From assembly GCF_002259585.1 (NCBI RefSeq), contig NZ_MWWS01000004.1, positions 434,001-498,000 on the forward strand: a stretch of DNA of 64,000 nt, given 5' to 3'. A program made the position numbers and the translations under genes. The notes under the pieces were generated by a model. The model searched no databases and had not been told where the DNA came from. It saw nothing but the letters and a program-made list of their open reading frames with translations. Below are positions 17,359 to 25,912 of the stretch, one piece after another; the first letter of the stretch is position 1; the number at the start of each line of letters is the position of its first letter. This stretch comes from Bombiscardovia coagulans. Lineage in GTDB: Bacteria; Actinomycetota; Actinomycetes; Actinomycetales; Bifidobacteriaceae.

Positions 17359-17923
17359 AATGAATCAGATAAATTATCAAGGACAACACATTTATTTCCA
17401 CTCGAATTGTTTCGTTCATTATTCATCCCACTTAAGTGATGCACAACAGCCACCATATAACACACGACCAGTGGCCTCATTCCCCATACGTTCGAAGTCC
17501 AACTTAAACTTCGGTGAACCAGCACGCTTACAACAACAATGTTCAGCGGCAAGTGATTTTCTTACATTATGAGGTTTATCATAAATAGTAGAACGCACTA
17601 CCTGTCAATTGACGCAATGAGATGTGCTAGCTCAGTAAATTAACTGAATGATAGCTTCGAGGATTCAGCGAACCCAAAACTGCTGTATTCAGATATAGAT
17701 TTGACAATTCATGATCATAAACTCACCGCAGGTATTGCACTACTTTTCAACGAAGCCAATATTCAGTGCATAGGATTTTAAACACTTTTGTCATGGTCCC
17801 TCCTAGCCTAAAAGCTTGTCATTATACTCGTTTACTCCGATTCGACTTACTTTTGACTTGATATAAACACATCTTTCCTATACGCTGTTCAAGTCAATAT
17901 ACGCTACGAGAGAAGGAGTACCC

Positions 17924-18388
17924 ATGACGAGTCAACCCTATCCCCCGCAAACGCAAGATCAAACCGGCATGCCATCAGTTCAGGCTCCACTAGAACAGGA
18001 AAAGACAAACCGGTCTCTGTTGAAGTTCATCTTATTAGGCTGCATTACTTTCGGCATATACAATATTGTTGTTCTCACTGAGTCCACTAATGCACTCAAC
18101 AGAATAGCCAGCAAGCATGATGGCAAAAAGACCGTGCACTATTGCCTCATGTTTTTCCTTTTTGGTTGGATGTCCTTTGGAGTCGCATGGTTCATCTGGT
18201 ACCACACCATTAGCAACAGAATTGGCGACGAACTCCAACGTCGTGGCCTCGATCGTATGCTGAGCGCGTCCGATTATTGGCTGTGGAATATCCTCGGAAG
18301 CATTATCATCGTCGGACCGTTCATTTATATGTACAAGTTCTTGAAAGCTATGAATGCTCTTTGTGAAGATTACAATATGAAAGGCTGA
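17924..18388 (+). CDS. DUF4234 membrane protein
   Basis: A 154-residue membrane protein with a disordered, Pro/Gln-rich N-terminus (about 25 residues) followed by three hydrophobic segments. The segment FILLGCITFGIYNIVVL, the later WYHTISNRIGDEL and the closing FLKAMNALCEDYN are the pattern of the DUF4234 family. Function is unknown; such proteins often occur alone. ATG at 17924 has GAAGGAG upstream. The gene is monocistronic, ended by the terminator at 18407. Confidence 0.85.
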   Translation: MTSQPYPPQTQDQTGMPSVQAPLEQEKTNRSLLKFILLGCITFGIYNIVVLTESTNALNRIASKHDGKKTVHYCLMFFLFGWMSFGVAWFIWYHTISNRIGDELQRRGLDRMLSASDYWLWNILGSIIIVGPFIYMYKFLKAMNALCEDYNMKG

Positions 18389-18406
18389 GTTCCATCTCAA
18401 CCAACT

Positions 18407-18431
18407 AGCCCTGCTTCGGCGGGGCTTTTTG
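18407..18431 (+). terminator. Terminator of the DUF4234 gene
   Basis: AGCCC/GGGCT stem around a TTCG-type loop, followed by TTTTT, 18 nt after the stop codon. Confidence 0.85.
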
Positions 18432-18605
18432 TATAAATAAACTGTTTTATTGTAAAAAAGCCTAAGGCTGATATATCTTCTTTGACATAGAGTGCTCGAT
18501 ACCTGAACGCTCGCATGGCATATGCCCTCTAGTACATATATCAAAACTACCGTCAGACAAGATACAAACCCGCTCCCCTGCGACCATTTTGCGCTTGGAT
18601 GAAAT

Positions 18606-18682
18606 TGGTGGGGCCTCAGGGGCTTGAACCCTGGACCGAACGATTATGAGTCGTTTGCTCTAACCGACTGAGCTAAGGCCCC
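18606..18682 (-). tRNA. tRNA with CAT anticodon (elongator Met or Ile2)
   Basis: Complete cloverleaf on the minus strand: acceptor GGGGCCT/AGGCCCC, D-arm GCTC/GAGC, anticodon loop CTCATAA giving CAT, encoded CCA. G1-C72 pairing excludes initiator tRNA. The sequence could be elongator Met or a lysidine-modified Ile2 (tilS is in the window); distinguishing them needs comparison with the other CAT tRNAs of the genome. Confidence 0.92.
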
Positions 18683-18776
18683 ACGTTGATGATTACCAAC
18701 AGAAGTACTTTAGCAACAAGACCGGTCAAATGACTCTTGCTCAACGATGAGCATCACGCTCGCCTCAATAATGAGG

Positions 18777-20417
18777 TCACTTACGTATGTGATAGTAAGA
18801 AGGCAAACCCATGTAATTGAACGCGACATCCGTCACATGTTTGCTTGTCGCCGCGCTAGTCTTGATGTACCACAAGGGGATCGCTGGAAGGTCATGTAGT
18901 AATACTTGCTCAGCTTGCTGATAATATCCAAGAGATTGAGCTTGCTGAGTCTGCTGAGCTGCCTGGGCAATGATCTGGTCGAAAGCCGGATTCTTGTAAT
19001 CCCCATAGTTGAGGCCTTTACCGTCCGCGGCTGCCGATGAATATCCTTCAACAAGGTATCCTTCGAGATGCGGATAATCAGACTGGTGTCCAGAGCTAAA
19101 AGCGCTATGAATCTGCCGTTGGTTGATAGCAGTTTTAAACTCTTTGCCCGTAGGAAAGACATTGCTGGTAGCATGTATTCCTAGCGTTTCGTGTATGGAA
19201 TGAGTCAGAGCGTCCACCCATTCCTTATCTGTTCCATCAGCACTGTATGCAATTTCAAAGCTACCGGACCAAGCGGAAATAGTATCAGCCTGTTTCCAAA
19301 GTTGACGAGCCTCCCGTTGGTTATAATCAAGTACCTGAGTCCCTTTCAAGTCTTGAGAATATCCAGCAATTGTAGGAGCTGCAAAGTCTGTAGCTGGAAT
19401 GACTGTGTTGCGAAATACCTTCTGAGAAATTTCTCTACAATTAATAGAATGCGAAATAGCAGCCCGCCGTAATGTACCTTCGTCTCCTTTAAAGTGCGCC
19501 AATTTTGAAGGAATAGTTAGTGATTTACATGAGGGACTGGGCTTTGAAAAAGCTTGGATAAGTTTGTCATCGCGATATGTAGCGAGGGAAGATACTGGCA
19601 CTGCATCTAACACGTCAAGGTTACCTGCTTCAAGATCAGCGTATGCAGAATCTAAACTCTGGTAATCCACAAAAGTAATGCCGGCATTGCTTGCCTTACG
19701 TGCTCCTTGATAATTCGGATCCTTTTGTAAACGAATGCTCTGATTAGGTGTCCAAGACTCGAATTTGTAAGGACCATTGCCAATTGGTTTACGCCCATAC
19801 GCTTTCATATCCTCATATGCCACGCTCGGTAGAGGTAAAAAGGATACATCACCGACCTTGTACACAAAGGATGAGTCAGGAGCAGATAACCTCACCTGAA
19901 GTGTTTGGTCATCCACTACGGTAAGCCCTTGTAGTAAAGCATCCGGTGAACCATGCGGATTCTGTAGCTTGTCATAACCATCAATAATGGAGAAAAGCGC
20001 CCCTCCAGTTTGCCCGTTAGCTGCATTCGCTGCAAATGACCAGGCACGCGCATAGGTGCTAGCAGTGTTCTGCTCACCATTCGAGAATTTGAGACCTTTT
20101 TTCAGTTTGATGGTAAAGGTTGTAGCATCCTGGTTTGGTACTATAGACTGGGCATTGGCATAAACTAAATCACCCTGTGGACTGAAAGTCACTAAACCAT
20201 CGAAAAGCTGGGTGACAACCTTCCATCCAGCTGTATCTGTAACCTTGCTGGGAATCAAATCTGAAACTGGTTCCACATTATTAGCTCTAATAATAGCCCC
20301 TGCCTGGGGCGACTGGGAAGACTGTGACGTATCCATGTCGGGAGAATAACTACAACCAGCTAAGCTGGTTGCTACAACTAACCCTATAGCTATGACACGA
20401 TTCAGCTTTCGTAACAT
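18777..20417 (-). CDS. ABC transporter solute-binding lipoprotein, family 5 (OppA-like)
   Basis: A 546-residue extracytoplasmic binding protein. The signal peptide ends in the lipobox LAGC (Cys22), so it is a membrane-anchored lipoprotein. The body has the family 5 pattern: LFDGLVTFSPQGDLV, a FTIKLKKGLKFSNGE segment, PIGNGPYKFESW, and the C-terminal LHDLPAIPLWY. Family 5 proteins bind oligopeptides, dipeptides or metal complexes. No permease or ATPase genes are adjacent. It lies 47 bp downstream of a YkoE-type membrane gene on the same strand, possibly co-transcribed. Substrate not assigned. Confidence 0.88.
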   Translation of the reverse strand: MLRKLNRVIAIGLVVATSLAGCSYSPDMDTSQSSQSPQAGAIIRANNVEPVSDLIPSKVTDTAGWKVVTQLFDGLVTFSPQGDLVYANAQSIVPNQDATTFTIKLKKGLKFSNGEQNTASTYARAWSFAANAANGQTGGALFSIIDGYDKLQNPHGSPDALLQGLTVVDDQTLQVRLSAPDSSFVYKVGDVSFLPLPSVAYEDMKAYGRKPIGNGPYKFESWTPNQSIRLQKDPNYQGARKASNAGITFVDYQSLDSAYADLEAGNLDVLDAVPVSSLATYRDDKLIQAFSKPSPSCKSLTIPSKLAHFKGDEGTLRRAAISHSINCREISQKVFRNTVIPATDFAAPTIAGYSQDLKGTQVLDYNQREARQLWKQADTISAWSGSFEIAYSADGTDKEWVDALTHSIHETLGIHATSNVFPTGKEFKTAINQRQIHSAFSSGHQSDYPHLEGYLVEGYSSAAADGKGLNYGDYKNPAFDQIIAQAAQQTQQAQSLGYYQQAEQVLLHDLPAIPLWYIKTSAATSKHVTDVAFNYMGLPSYYHIRK

Positions 20418-20464
20418 AGAGTCCCACTCTCCCAGTTTTAGCGATTCAACTCGTTGTTGACTTA

Positions 20465-21118
20465 CTACATAGCATTGCCGGTATGACCTGACGAGAAACG
20501 TTCTAACGCACCTGTTGCAACAATTGCTTTAAAGATTAACCAACTCAAGATTCCGCACAACAGTATTCCACTCAAGGCTTCACAGATCGTGCCGATAATA
20601 CCTCGCGAACTCAAGAAGCTAACACCCTGATAGAAAAAAAGCAGAAGGAATGCATTGTATACCATCGATACAAAAAAGCCGGCAGCTATAGTTATGCCCA
20701 GAGTCCAGCGCTTATAGCGGAAAAGTGCATAGATTATTTCTGCACACAGCCCTTGCATGAGTGCTTCTAAAAAGACCAGACCTGAACCATAAAAATTGCC
20801 AAGCAACAGTTCAACAAGGACGGCAATAAAGTTGGAGTACACTGCAGCACCGGGCTTACGAATGATGAGTAAACTCAACGTCACTGGAAAATAGAAGAAT
20901 CCGTGTAAAAGGCTTGCTAAACCAGGTAACAGTGCAGTCATGAGGGGAAATATCCAAGAAGATAAGCCTGAAGCGAGCCAGTAAATAATTCCTGAAACGA
21001 CACCTAAGACCGCGCATACAGCTATATCGATGGGCCTCCATCGAAAAGGATGTATTCGTGCAGGAGCTGAACCACCAGATAGTGGTGAAGTGTTATCAAA
21101 CCCATTATTTCTTTGCAT
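20465..21118 (-). CDS. ECF transporter S component, YkoE family
   Basis: A membrane protein with about six hydrophobic segments. The stretch RKPGAAVYSNFIAVLVELLL, followed by LFRYKRW, matches the YkoE family, substrate-binding subunits of energy-coupling-factor transporters for thiamine precursors (hydroxymethylpyrimidine). I place the start at the ATG at 21118 (MQRNNGFDN), which has TAGGAGCTTAC before it; the longer frame from GTG at 21184 lacks a ribosome binding site. The EcfA ATPases and EcfT that it needs are not adjacent, and no TPP riboswitch is visible upstream, so substrate remains an inference. Confidence 0.8.
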   Translation of the reverse strand: MQRNNGFDNTSPLSGGSAPARIHPFRWRPIDIAVCAVLGVVSGIIYWLASGLSSWIFPLMTALLPGLASLLHGFFYFPVTLSLLIIRKPGAAVYSNFIAVLVELLLGNFYGSGLVFLEALMQGLCAEIIYALFRYKRWTLGITIAAGFFVSMVYNAFLLLFFYQGVSFLSSRGIIGTICEALSGILLCGILSWLIFKAIVATGALERFSSGHTGNAM

Positions 21119-21507
21119 GTAAGCTCCTAGCAAGCTGTCCGTTGAACCATCCACGGATTCGTGTGCACTGTTACTATTAGACACTATATCGAGATCACTG
21201 GTGATGAAGGAACAAGCAACAGCGTACGACTAGCGTGGGTAGCCTCTGACCTGCACACGTCGGGCGAAGATACCCTGTGGATACTTTAGCCTGCTTTACG
21301 CCAACAAGACAGTGCCATACATGTGTCATATCTGGCTCCTTCCGAAGCTAGGCTTCCCTATGACAAGCGTTCAATCTTGCACAACACTCTATCCATAAGC
21401 AAATCAGAAGTACAGATACAACTTTTGCAATTAGACAGTCTTATGGCTCCTCTAGCATGAATATAGGATAATGTATCAATTTTCAATAGTTTCAGTGAGG
21501 TTCATTC
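21119..21507. other. Divergent promoter region, ykoE-like gene / ettA
   Basis: About 390 bp between two divergent genes. No ORF of substance. I searched the minus strand for TPP-riboswitch core sequences and found none. Promoters for both genes must lie here, but I see no hexamer pair good enough to mark. Confidence 0.4.
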
Positions 21508-23184
21508 TTGGCCGAGTTTATCTATCAAATGATTAAGGCGCGCAAGGCCTTCGGAGACCGTGTCATCCTTGACGATGTGACGTTGAGCTTCCTGCCCGGC
21601 GCCAAAATTGGCGTCGTAGGCCCTAATGGTATGGGTAAGTCAACACTCCTCAAGATTATGGCTGGTCTCGACACCGTATCAAATGGAGAAGCCCAGCTCA
21701 CTCCTGGTTATACCGTTGGCATCCTCCAACAGGAACCACCCCTTGATGAACAGAAAACTGTGGGCGACAATATTAAAATGGCCTTCGGTGACATCTTGGA
21801 TAAAGTCAATCGCTTCAACCAAATTGGTGAGGAGATGGCAAATCCAGATGCTGATTACGATGCCCTCATGACAGAGATGGGAAAGCTTCAGGAAGAAATC
21901 GATGCAGCCAACGGATGGGATTTGGATTCCCAGTTAGAACAGGCCATGGATGCTTTGCAGTGCCCCGATCCCGACACACCTGTCTCTGTTATCTCAGGTG
22001 GTGAACGTCGACGGGTCGCCCTGTGCAAGCTCCTCCTAGAGGCTCCAGACCTTCTCCTCCTTGATGAGCCTACAAATCATTTAGACGCCGAATCAATTCT
22101 CTGGCTTGAACAGTATTTACATACCTATAAGGGTGCCGTATTAGCTGTTACACACGATCGTTACTTCCTTGACAATGTAGCGGAGTGGATCTGTGAAGTA
22201 GATAGGGGTCAGCTATACCCTTATCAAGGCAACTACACCACCTATTTGGAAACTAAAGCAAAGCGCTTGGAAGTTCAGGGGCAGAAGGATGCTAAATTAG
22301 CCAAACGCCTCAACTCTGAACTCGAATGGGTACGTTCCTCCCCCAAGGCAAGACAGGCTAAAAATAAAGCTCGTCTAGAGCGCTATGAACAGATGGAAGA
22401 CGAGGCAAGGCGGAATCAAAAGTTAGACTTCTCTGAAATTCAGATACCACCTGGGCCACGTATGGGTTCCAAAGTTCTGGAAGCAGAACATATTCATAAG
22501 TCTTTTGGTGATCGTGTCCTTATCGATGACCTTTCCTTTACGCTGCCACGTAACGGCATCGTGGGCGTAATTGGTCCGAACGGAGTAGGTAAGTCCACCC
22601 TCTTCAAAACGATAGTCGGACTTGAACCACTTACTTCAGGCCAGCTGGAGGTTGGTGACACCGTACAAATTTCGTACGTAGACCAGAATCGAGCAGGTAT
22701 CGATCCCAATAAGAATCTGTGGGAAGTAGTCTCAGATGGCAATGACTTTATGGAAGTAAGCGGCGTTGAAGTACCAACTCGTGCTTACGTTGCATCATTC
22801 GGTTTTAAAGGATCAGATCAGCAAAAACCGGCAGGCGTACTCTCAGGAGGCGAACGTAACCGTCTGAATCTGGCTCTGACTCTTAAACAAGGAGGAAACC
22901 TTCTTCTCCTCGACGAGCCTACTAACGATTTAGATGTTGAAACGCTGGAGTCATTAGAAAATGCTTTGTTGGCATTTCCTGGATGTGCTGTGGTTATTTC
23001 CCATGACCGCTGGTTCTTAGACCGTATCGCTACCCATATTCTAGCCTGGGAAGGCACAGACGATAACCCAGCCAATTGGTACTGGTTCGAAGGGAACTTC
23101 CAAGCTTACCAAGAAAATAAGGTGGCTCGTTTGGGTGAGGAGGCTTCACGTCCTCATCGCATTCATCGCAAGCTTACCCGTTAA
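21508..23184 (+). CDS. ettA: Energy-dependent translational throttle protein EttA (ABC-F)
   Basis: An ABC-F ATPase that binds the ribosomal E site and couples the ADP/ATP state to the first steps of elongation. The 558-residue protein has two ABC domains: GPNGMGKSTLLKI and SGGERRRVALC in the first, GPNGVGKSTLFK and SGGERNRLNLAL in the second, with Walker B LLLLDEPTNHLD and LLLLDEPTNDLD. The arginine/lysine-rich linker SSPKARQAKNKARLERYE is the P-site-tRNA interaction motif typical of EttA rather than other ABC-F proteins. Start is TTG at 21508 with GTGAGG upstream, giving MAEFIYQM as in homologues. Confidence 0.95.
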   Translation: MAEFIYQMIKARKAFGDRVILDDVTLSFLPGAKIGVVGPNGMGKSTLLKIMAGLDTVSNGEAQLTPGYTVGILQQEPPLDEQKTVGDNIKMAFGDILDKVNRFNQIGEEMANPDADYDALMTEMGKLQEEIDAANGWDLDSQLEQAMDALQCPDPDTPVSVISGGERRRVALCKLLLEAPDLLLLDEPTNHLDAESILWLEQYLHTYKGAVLAVTHDRYFLDNVAEWICEVDRGQLYPYQGNYTTYLETKAKRLEVQGQKDAKLAKRLNSELEWVRSSPKARQAKNKARLERYEQMEDEARRNQKLDFSEIQIPPGPRMGSKVLEAEHIHKSFGDRVLIDDLSFTLPRNGIVGVIGPNGVGKSTLFKTIVGLEPLTSGQLEVGDTVQISYVDQNRAGIDPNKNLWEVVSDGNDFMEVSGVEVPTRAYVASFGFKGSDQQKPAGVLSGGERNRLNLALTLKQGGNLLLLDEPTNDLDVETLESLENALLAFPGCAVVISHDRWFLDRIATHILAWEGTDDNPANWYWFEGNFQAYQENKVARLGEEASRPHRIHRKLTR

Positions 23185-23202
23185 ATACGACGCACAACCG
23201 CT

Positions 23203-23245
23203 AAGCCTACAGTTCCTGAGCACCATCTCAGCCTGTAGGCTTTTG
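23203..23245 (+). terminator. Terminator of ettA
   Basis: AAGCCTACAG (23203-23212) pairs with CTGTAGGCTT (23233-23242) and is followed by TTTTGTTG, 18 nt after the ettA stop. Confidence 0.8.
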
Positions 23246-23329
23246 TTGTAGCCTGCTTATAAACTGCTCACCAGCACGTAAAGTAGTTTCGTGTTGCTAT
23301 TGAGATAAGGGAAAAGGTTGGGAATAACG

Positions 23330-24232
23330 ATGGCAGAAAAGACACCTCTAGAGGATGCAGTCCGCGTACTTACGCTAGAGAAAACAGGGTCGCAAGGACC
23401 AGTGACTGATTTTCAAGGAGAAAGTCTGCCCTTCCCTACCGGTCGAATATACGGCGGACAAATCATGTCCCAAGCCATAATGGCAGCTGCTCAAACCACC
23501 GATGAACACCGTGAACCGAATTCAATCCACGGATACTACATTCGAACAGGTCTGCTGGATCAGAATGTGAATTTCGCAGTAAGCAACTTACGAGATGGAC
23601 GCTCCTACTCTACTCGCATGGTGGAGGTCAGCCAGCCTGATCGCTCTATCCTACAAGCACTCGTTTCCTTTCAGGAAGCAGGACAAGCCGGTGTTGTATA
23701 CGCAGACCCCATCCCACAAGATCTGCCAAATCCTCAAGACTTACAGTCAGCTCAAGATCTCATGAGTCCTTATGCCGATAAGTCCGCTTTTGCTAACTAT
23801 TATGCCAACCAGTCTCCTTTTGACATTCGACATATTACACCTACCATCATGCTTGGCCCCGATAAGGAAGCTCAGGAACATGATAGCGGTCATCAGTTGG
23901 TCTGGCTCCGGGCTAACGGTCAAATGGAATTGAGTCAGACACTGCAACGATCCCTGCTAGCCCTCGCCTGTGATCAGCTGATGATGGAACCTGCCCTACG
24001 TCGTTCGGGTTTATCAATAGCTACTCCAGGCATTTCATATGCATCCATTGACCATTCGATGTGGTGGTATCAGGATGTAGATGTATGCTCATGGTTGCTC
24101 TTTGTACAAGATACTACCGTAGCTGCTCATGGACGCGCCCTATGCTCGGCTAGAGTATACAGCCAAGATGGTGTCCTGGTTTCGGCTATGTCTCAGGAAG
24201 CTATGATTCGCATACCTGAAAACCAGAAGTAA
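23330..24232 (+). CDS. tesB: Acyl-CoA thioesterase II (TesB family)
   Basis: Hydrolyses acyl-CoA to free fatty acid and CoA; a double-hotdog cytoplasmic enzyme. About 300 residues, as in TesB. Visible features are GRIYGGQIMSQAIMAA in the first hotdog, HGYYIRTGLLDQNVNFAVSN with the substrate-contacting region, and SIDHSMWWYQDVDVCSWLLF in the second hotdog, containing the Asp of the catalytic network, with RVYSQDGVLVSAMSQEAMIR closing the protein. I choose ATG 23330 (MAEKTPLED) over the in-frame TTG at 23318 because GGGAA is at proper distance. Physiological substrate unknown. Confidence 0.9.
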   Translation: MAEKTPLEDAVRVLTLEKTGSQGPVTDFQGESLPFPTGRIYGGQIMSQAIMAAAQTTDEHREPNSIHGYYIRTGLLDQNVNFAVSNLRDGRSYSTRMVEVSQPDRSILQALVSFQEAGQAGVVYADPIPQDLPNPQDLQSAQDLMSPYADKSAFANYYANQSPFDIRHITPTIMLGPDKEAQEHDSGHQLVWLRANGQMELSQTLQRSLLALACDQLMMEPALRRSGLSIATPGISYASIDHSMWWYQDVDVCSWLLFVQDTTVAAHGRALCSARVYSQDGVLVSAMSQEAMIRIPENQK

Positions 24233-24259
24233 CAGTACAGCAGTTACAGTATCTGAAGG

Positions 24260-24787
24260 TCATTGCTTGGAAGACTGCCCTTGTGCAGCTGCTGCGAGTC
24301 TATGGCCTTCAGCTTGCTGACGCTGTTTAGGACTTTCGGGCCCATCTTTAGGCGGCAACTGACAGAGCCACTCTCCCACAACACCGATAAGGATGTCGAG
24401 TATACAAATAAGAGCGGCTACAGCACATTCAACAATAACTTGTTCATAGTAAGGTGCATCTCGGTGGTTCAAACACATGAGCGCTTGACTGCCATACCAA
24501 CCCAGCAAAACTGAACATGCAATGCCAAGTGCTTTGGAGAGCAGTAAACTATTGACAGCAAATTGCGAATCTACATCCTTAATGTCACCCTTAGCATACC
24601 TGTGTACCCTACGAGCCATAAGCAAGATAACAATGCCAGCTATCAGCAATAATGCAGATACCAGCCAAGGAGCCCCTAGCACGTTCAACCGCCAATGTTC
24701 ACTAGCATAAACAATGAACACGCCACCGATAAGACCTATACCAATAGATAACAGGTAGTGAGTAATTGGAGTTCTCTGCATTTTCAT
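24260..24787 (-). CDS. DUF3180 membrane protein
   Basis: A 175-residue membrane protein of the actinobacterial DUF3180 family, with four hydrophobic segments in two pairs and a hydrophilic C-terminal tail rich in Gln, Ala and Lys. In Actinobacteria this family is normally encoded directly after folK, as here. Function is unknown. Start is ATG 24787: AGGAGG lies 6 nt upstream and the ATGA overlaps the folBK stop by 4 bp; the longer frame from TTG 24808 would include the ribosome binding site and is rejected. Confidence 0.85.
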   Translation of the reverse strand: MKMQRTPITHYLLSIGIGLIGGVFIVYASEHWRLNVLGAPWLVSALLLIAGIVILLMARRVHRYAKGDIKDVDSQFAVNSLLLSKALGIACSVLLGWYGSQALMCLNHRDAPYYEQVIVECAVAALICILDILIGVVGEWLCQLPPKDGPESPKQRQQAEGHRLAAAAQGQSSKQ

Positions 24788-25833
24788 ACCGAACCTCCTA
24801 AGATCCAAGAATCGGACAGAAGTTGCACATCATCTATATTTGGAGCCATTGGAAGAAGTTCCGAAACAGCACCTCCGTGGGGTCCACACAGGTGTGCATC
24901 AGGCTCTATGTCCAACCAAGGTTTAAGGATTTCTGCCTTCTGCCAAGCCTGTCGATGAGGTAACTGAATATCTCCCTGAGTAGCCCCTATCCATTGTGGA
25001 GCTCTCATCTGAGCTGATAGCTCCTCACCTGTCCACTCTCTATCATCAACATCTATGAGAACCAAATCGAGAGGAGTACTCGGCAGATCAACACCGGGAG
25101 AATGTCCATGAGCTAATTCCACCATTTTCAAAGCAGAATAGATATCAATAGGCTCCAGCCTTGTTTCAAGAGTGAGTACAGCGCACAGACTTTCAGCACC
25201 TTCCCTATCTGTAGAAGTGTAGAGGGGAGATATACCAAGAATTTGACTACCAGGAACTCCATCGAGTGAAACGACAGCAGTACGCATCGCATCACGAACA
25301 TTACCAACGTTACCACCGACAGCGATGACTGCCCGGTGTCGGTTATATTCTGGAGATACTACAGCTGGAGCTGGCTCTTCTTCTGCACGAGTTTGTTTAC
25401 GCAACGAAGCATCACTGTGCTTATTCGTATAATCATAAGACATGCCAGCAACTACAGAAGCAGGCGAAACACCGCTTTCATTGGAACTCTCTCGTTCCAT
25501 GCTTACACCTACTGAAACAACGTCTCCATCGTTGCTGCTCATAGGATTAAGTCGGCGGACATGTACTTTTACTCGTTGGACCTGATGTGACAGCAGAATG
25601 GCATCTGCTACACGACTGGCTACCGACTCCACCAAACACTCTTCTAATCCTTCAATGAGAGTGATAATACGTCTGGTTATCTGCACGTAGTCGACGGTTT
25701 GTGCCAAATCATCTGTTCTGGCTGCGGCGTGTAAGTCTAGGTACATGGTGGCACTTACTACATAAGTGAAACCAACTTGTCCTGGTACACCACGAGAGGT
25801 AGCCCGAAGATCTGTTATCTCTATTGAATCCAT
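24784..25833 (-). CDS. folBK: FolB-FolK fusion (dihydroneopterin aldolase / HPPK), active sites degenerate
   Basis: Two folate-synthesis domains joined by a linker: FolB (1-115) and pyrophosphokinase FolK (about 166-320). By eye the FolB half keeps DDLAQTVDY (Tyr49) and LVES (Glu69), but the catalytic Glu loop is shortened to RGVPGQVG and the active Lys position reads VHVRRLNP, an Arg. The FolK half starts GGNVGN and keeps LPHRQAW, but the metal motif DLD is D256-L-V258 and the Arg/Trp-rich loop before it is absent (HGHSPGVDLPSTP). So it may be catalytically weak or dead, though the frame is intact. folE and folP, usual between ftsH and folBK, are missing. Start ATG 25833 with AGGGGG; GTG 25839 is possible. 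Confidence 0.8.
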   Translation of the reverse strand: MDSIEITDLRATSRGVPGQVGFTYVVSATMYLDLHAAARTDDLAQTVDYVQITRRIITLIEGLEECLVESVASRVADAILLSHQVQRVKVHVRRLNPMSSNDGDVVSVGVSMERESSNESGVSPASVVAGMSYDYTNKHSDASLRKQTRAEEEPAPAVVSPEYNRHRAVIAVGGNVGNVRDAMRTAVVSLDGVPGSQILGISPLYTSTDREGAESLCAVLTLETRLEPIDIYSALKMVELAHGHSPGVDLPSTPLDLVLIDVDDREWTGEELSAQMRAPQWIGATQGDIQLPHRQAWQKAEILKPWLDIEPDAHLCGPHGGAVSELLPMAPNIDDVQLLSDSWILGGSV

Positions 25834-25847
25834 CCCCACCCCCTATG

Positions 25848-25892
25848 CATTCGGGTCTGGGCTATGACCAATGCGCAGCTCAGACCCGAATG
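25848..25892. repeat. 12-bp inverted repeat in the ftsH-folBK gap
   Basis: CATTCGGGTCTG (25848-25859) and CAGACCCGAATG (25881-25892) form a perfect inverted repeat with a 21-nt loop. It fills most of the short gap between the ftsH stop and the folBK start, with no T-run on either strand. It may be a processing or attenuation hairpin, or a scar at the place where folE and folP usually sit. Confidence 0.6.
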
Positions 25893-25912
25893 GATGCTAT
25901 CAGTTTCAGCTC

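Larger units (their letters stand above)
16606..17923. other. 1.3-kb region without a credible protein gene
   Basis: Open frames here (16742-16960, 17183-17572) lack ribosome binding sites and protein-like composition. Visible elements: an AT palindrome ATATAGCTATAT near 17062-17073, a GATTC/GAATC mini-hairpin near 17122-17136, then the structured-RNA candidate listed separately at 17140-17358. Sequence from 17573 to 17923 shows no structure and must hold the promoter of the DUF4234 gene; a TTGACT at about 17856 is the best -35-like element. Confidence 0.5.

Noticed and set aside
16742-17572. Open frames 16742-16960 and 17183-17572
   Set aside because: No ribosome binding site; the second runs across the RNA-like helices and terminator, which argues against translation.
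21119-21507. TPP riboswitch upstream of the YkoE-type gene
   Set aside because: Searched by eye for the CTGAGA and TGATCTGG-type core motifs on the minus strand and found neither.
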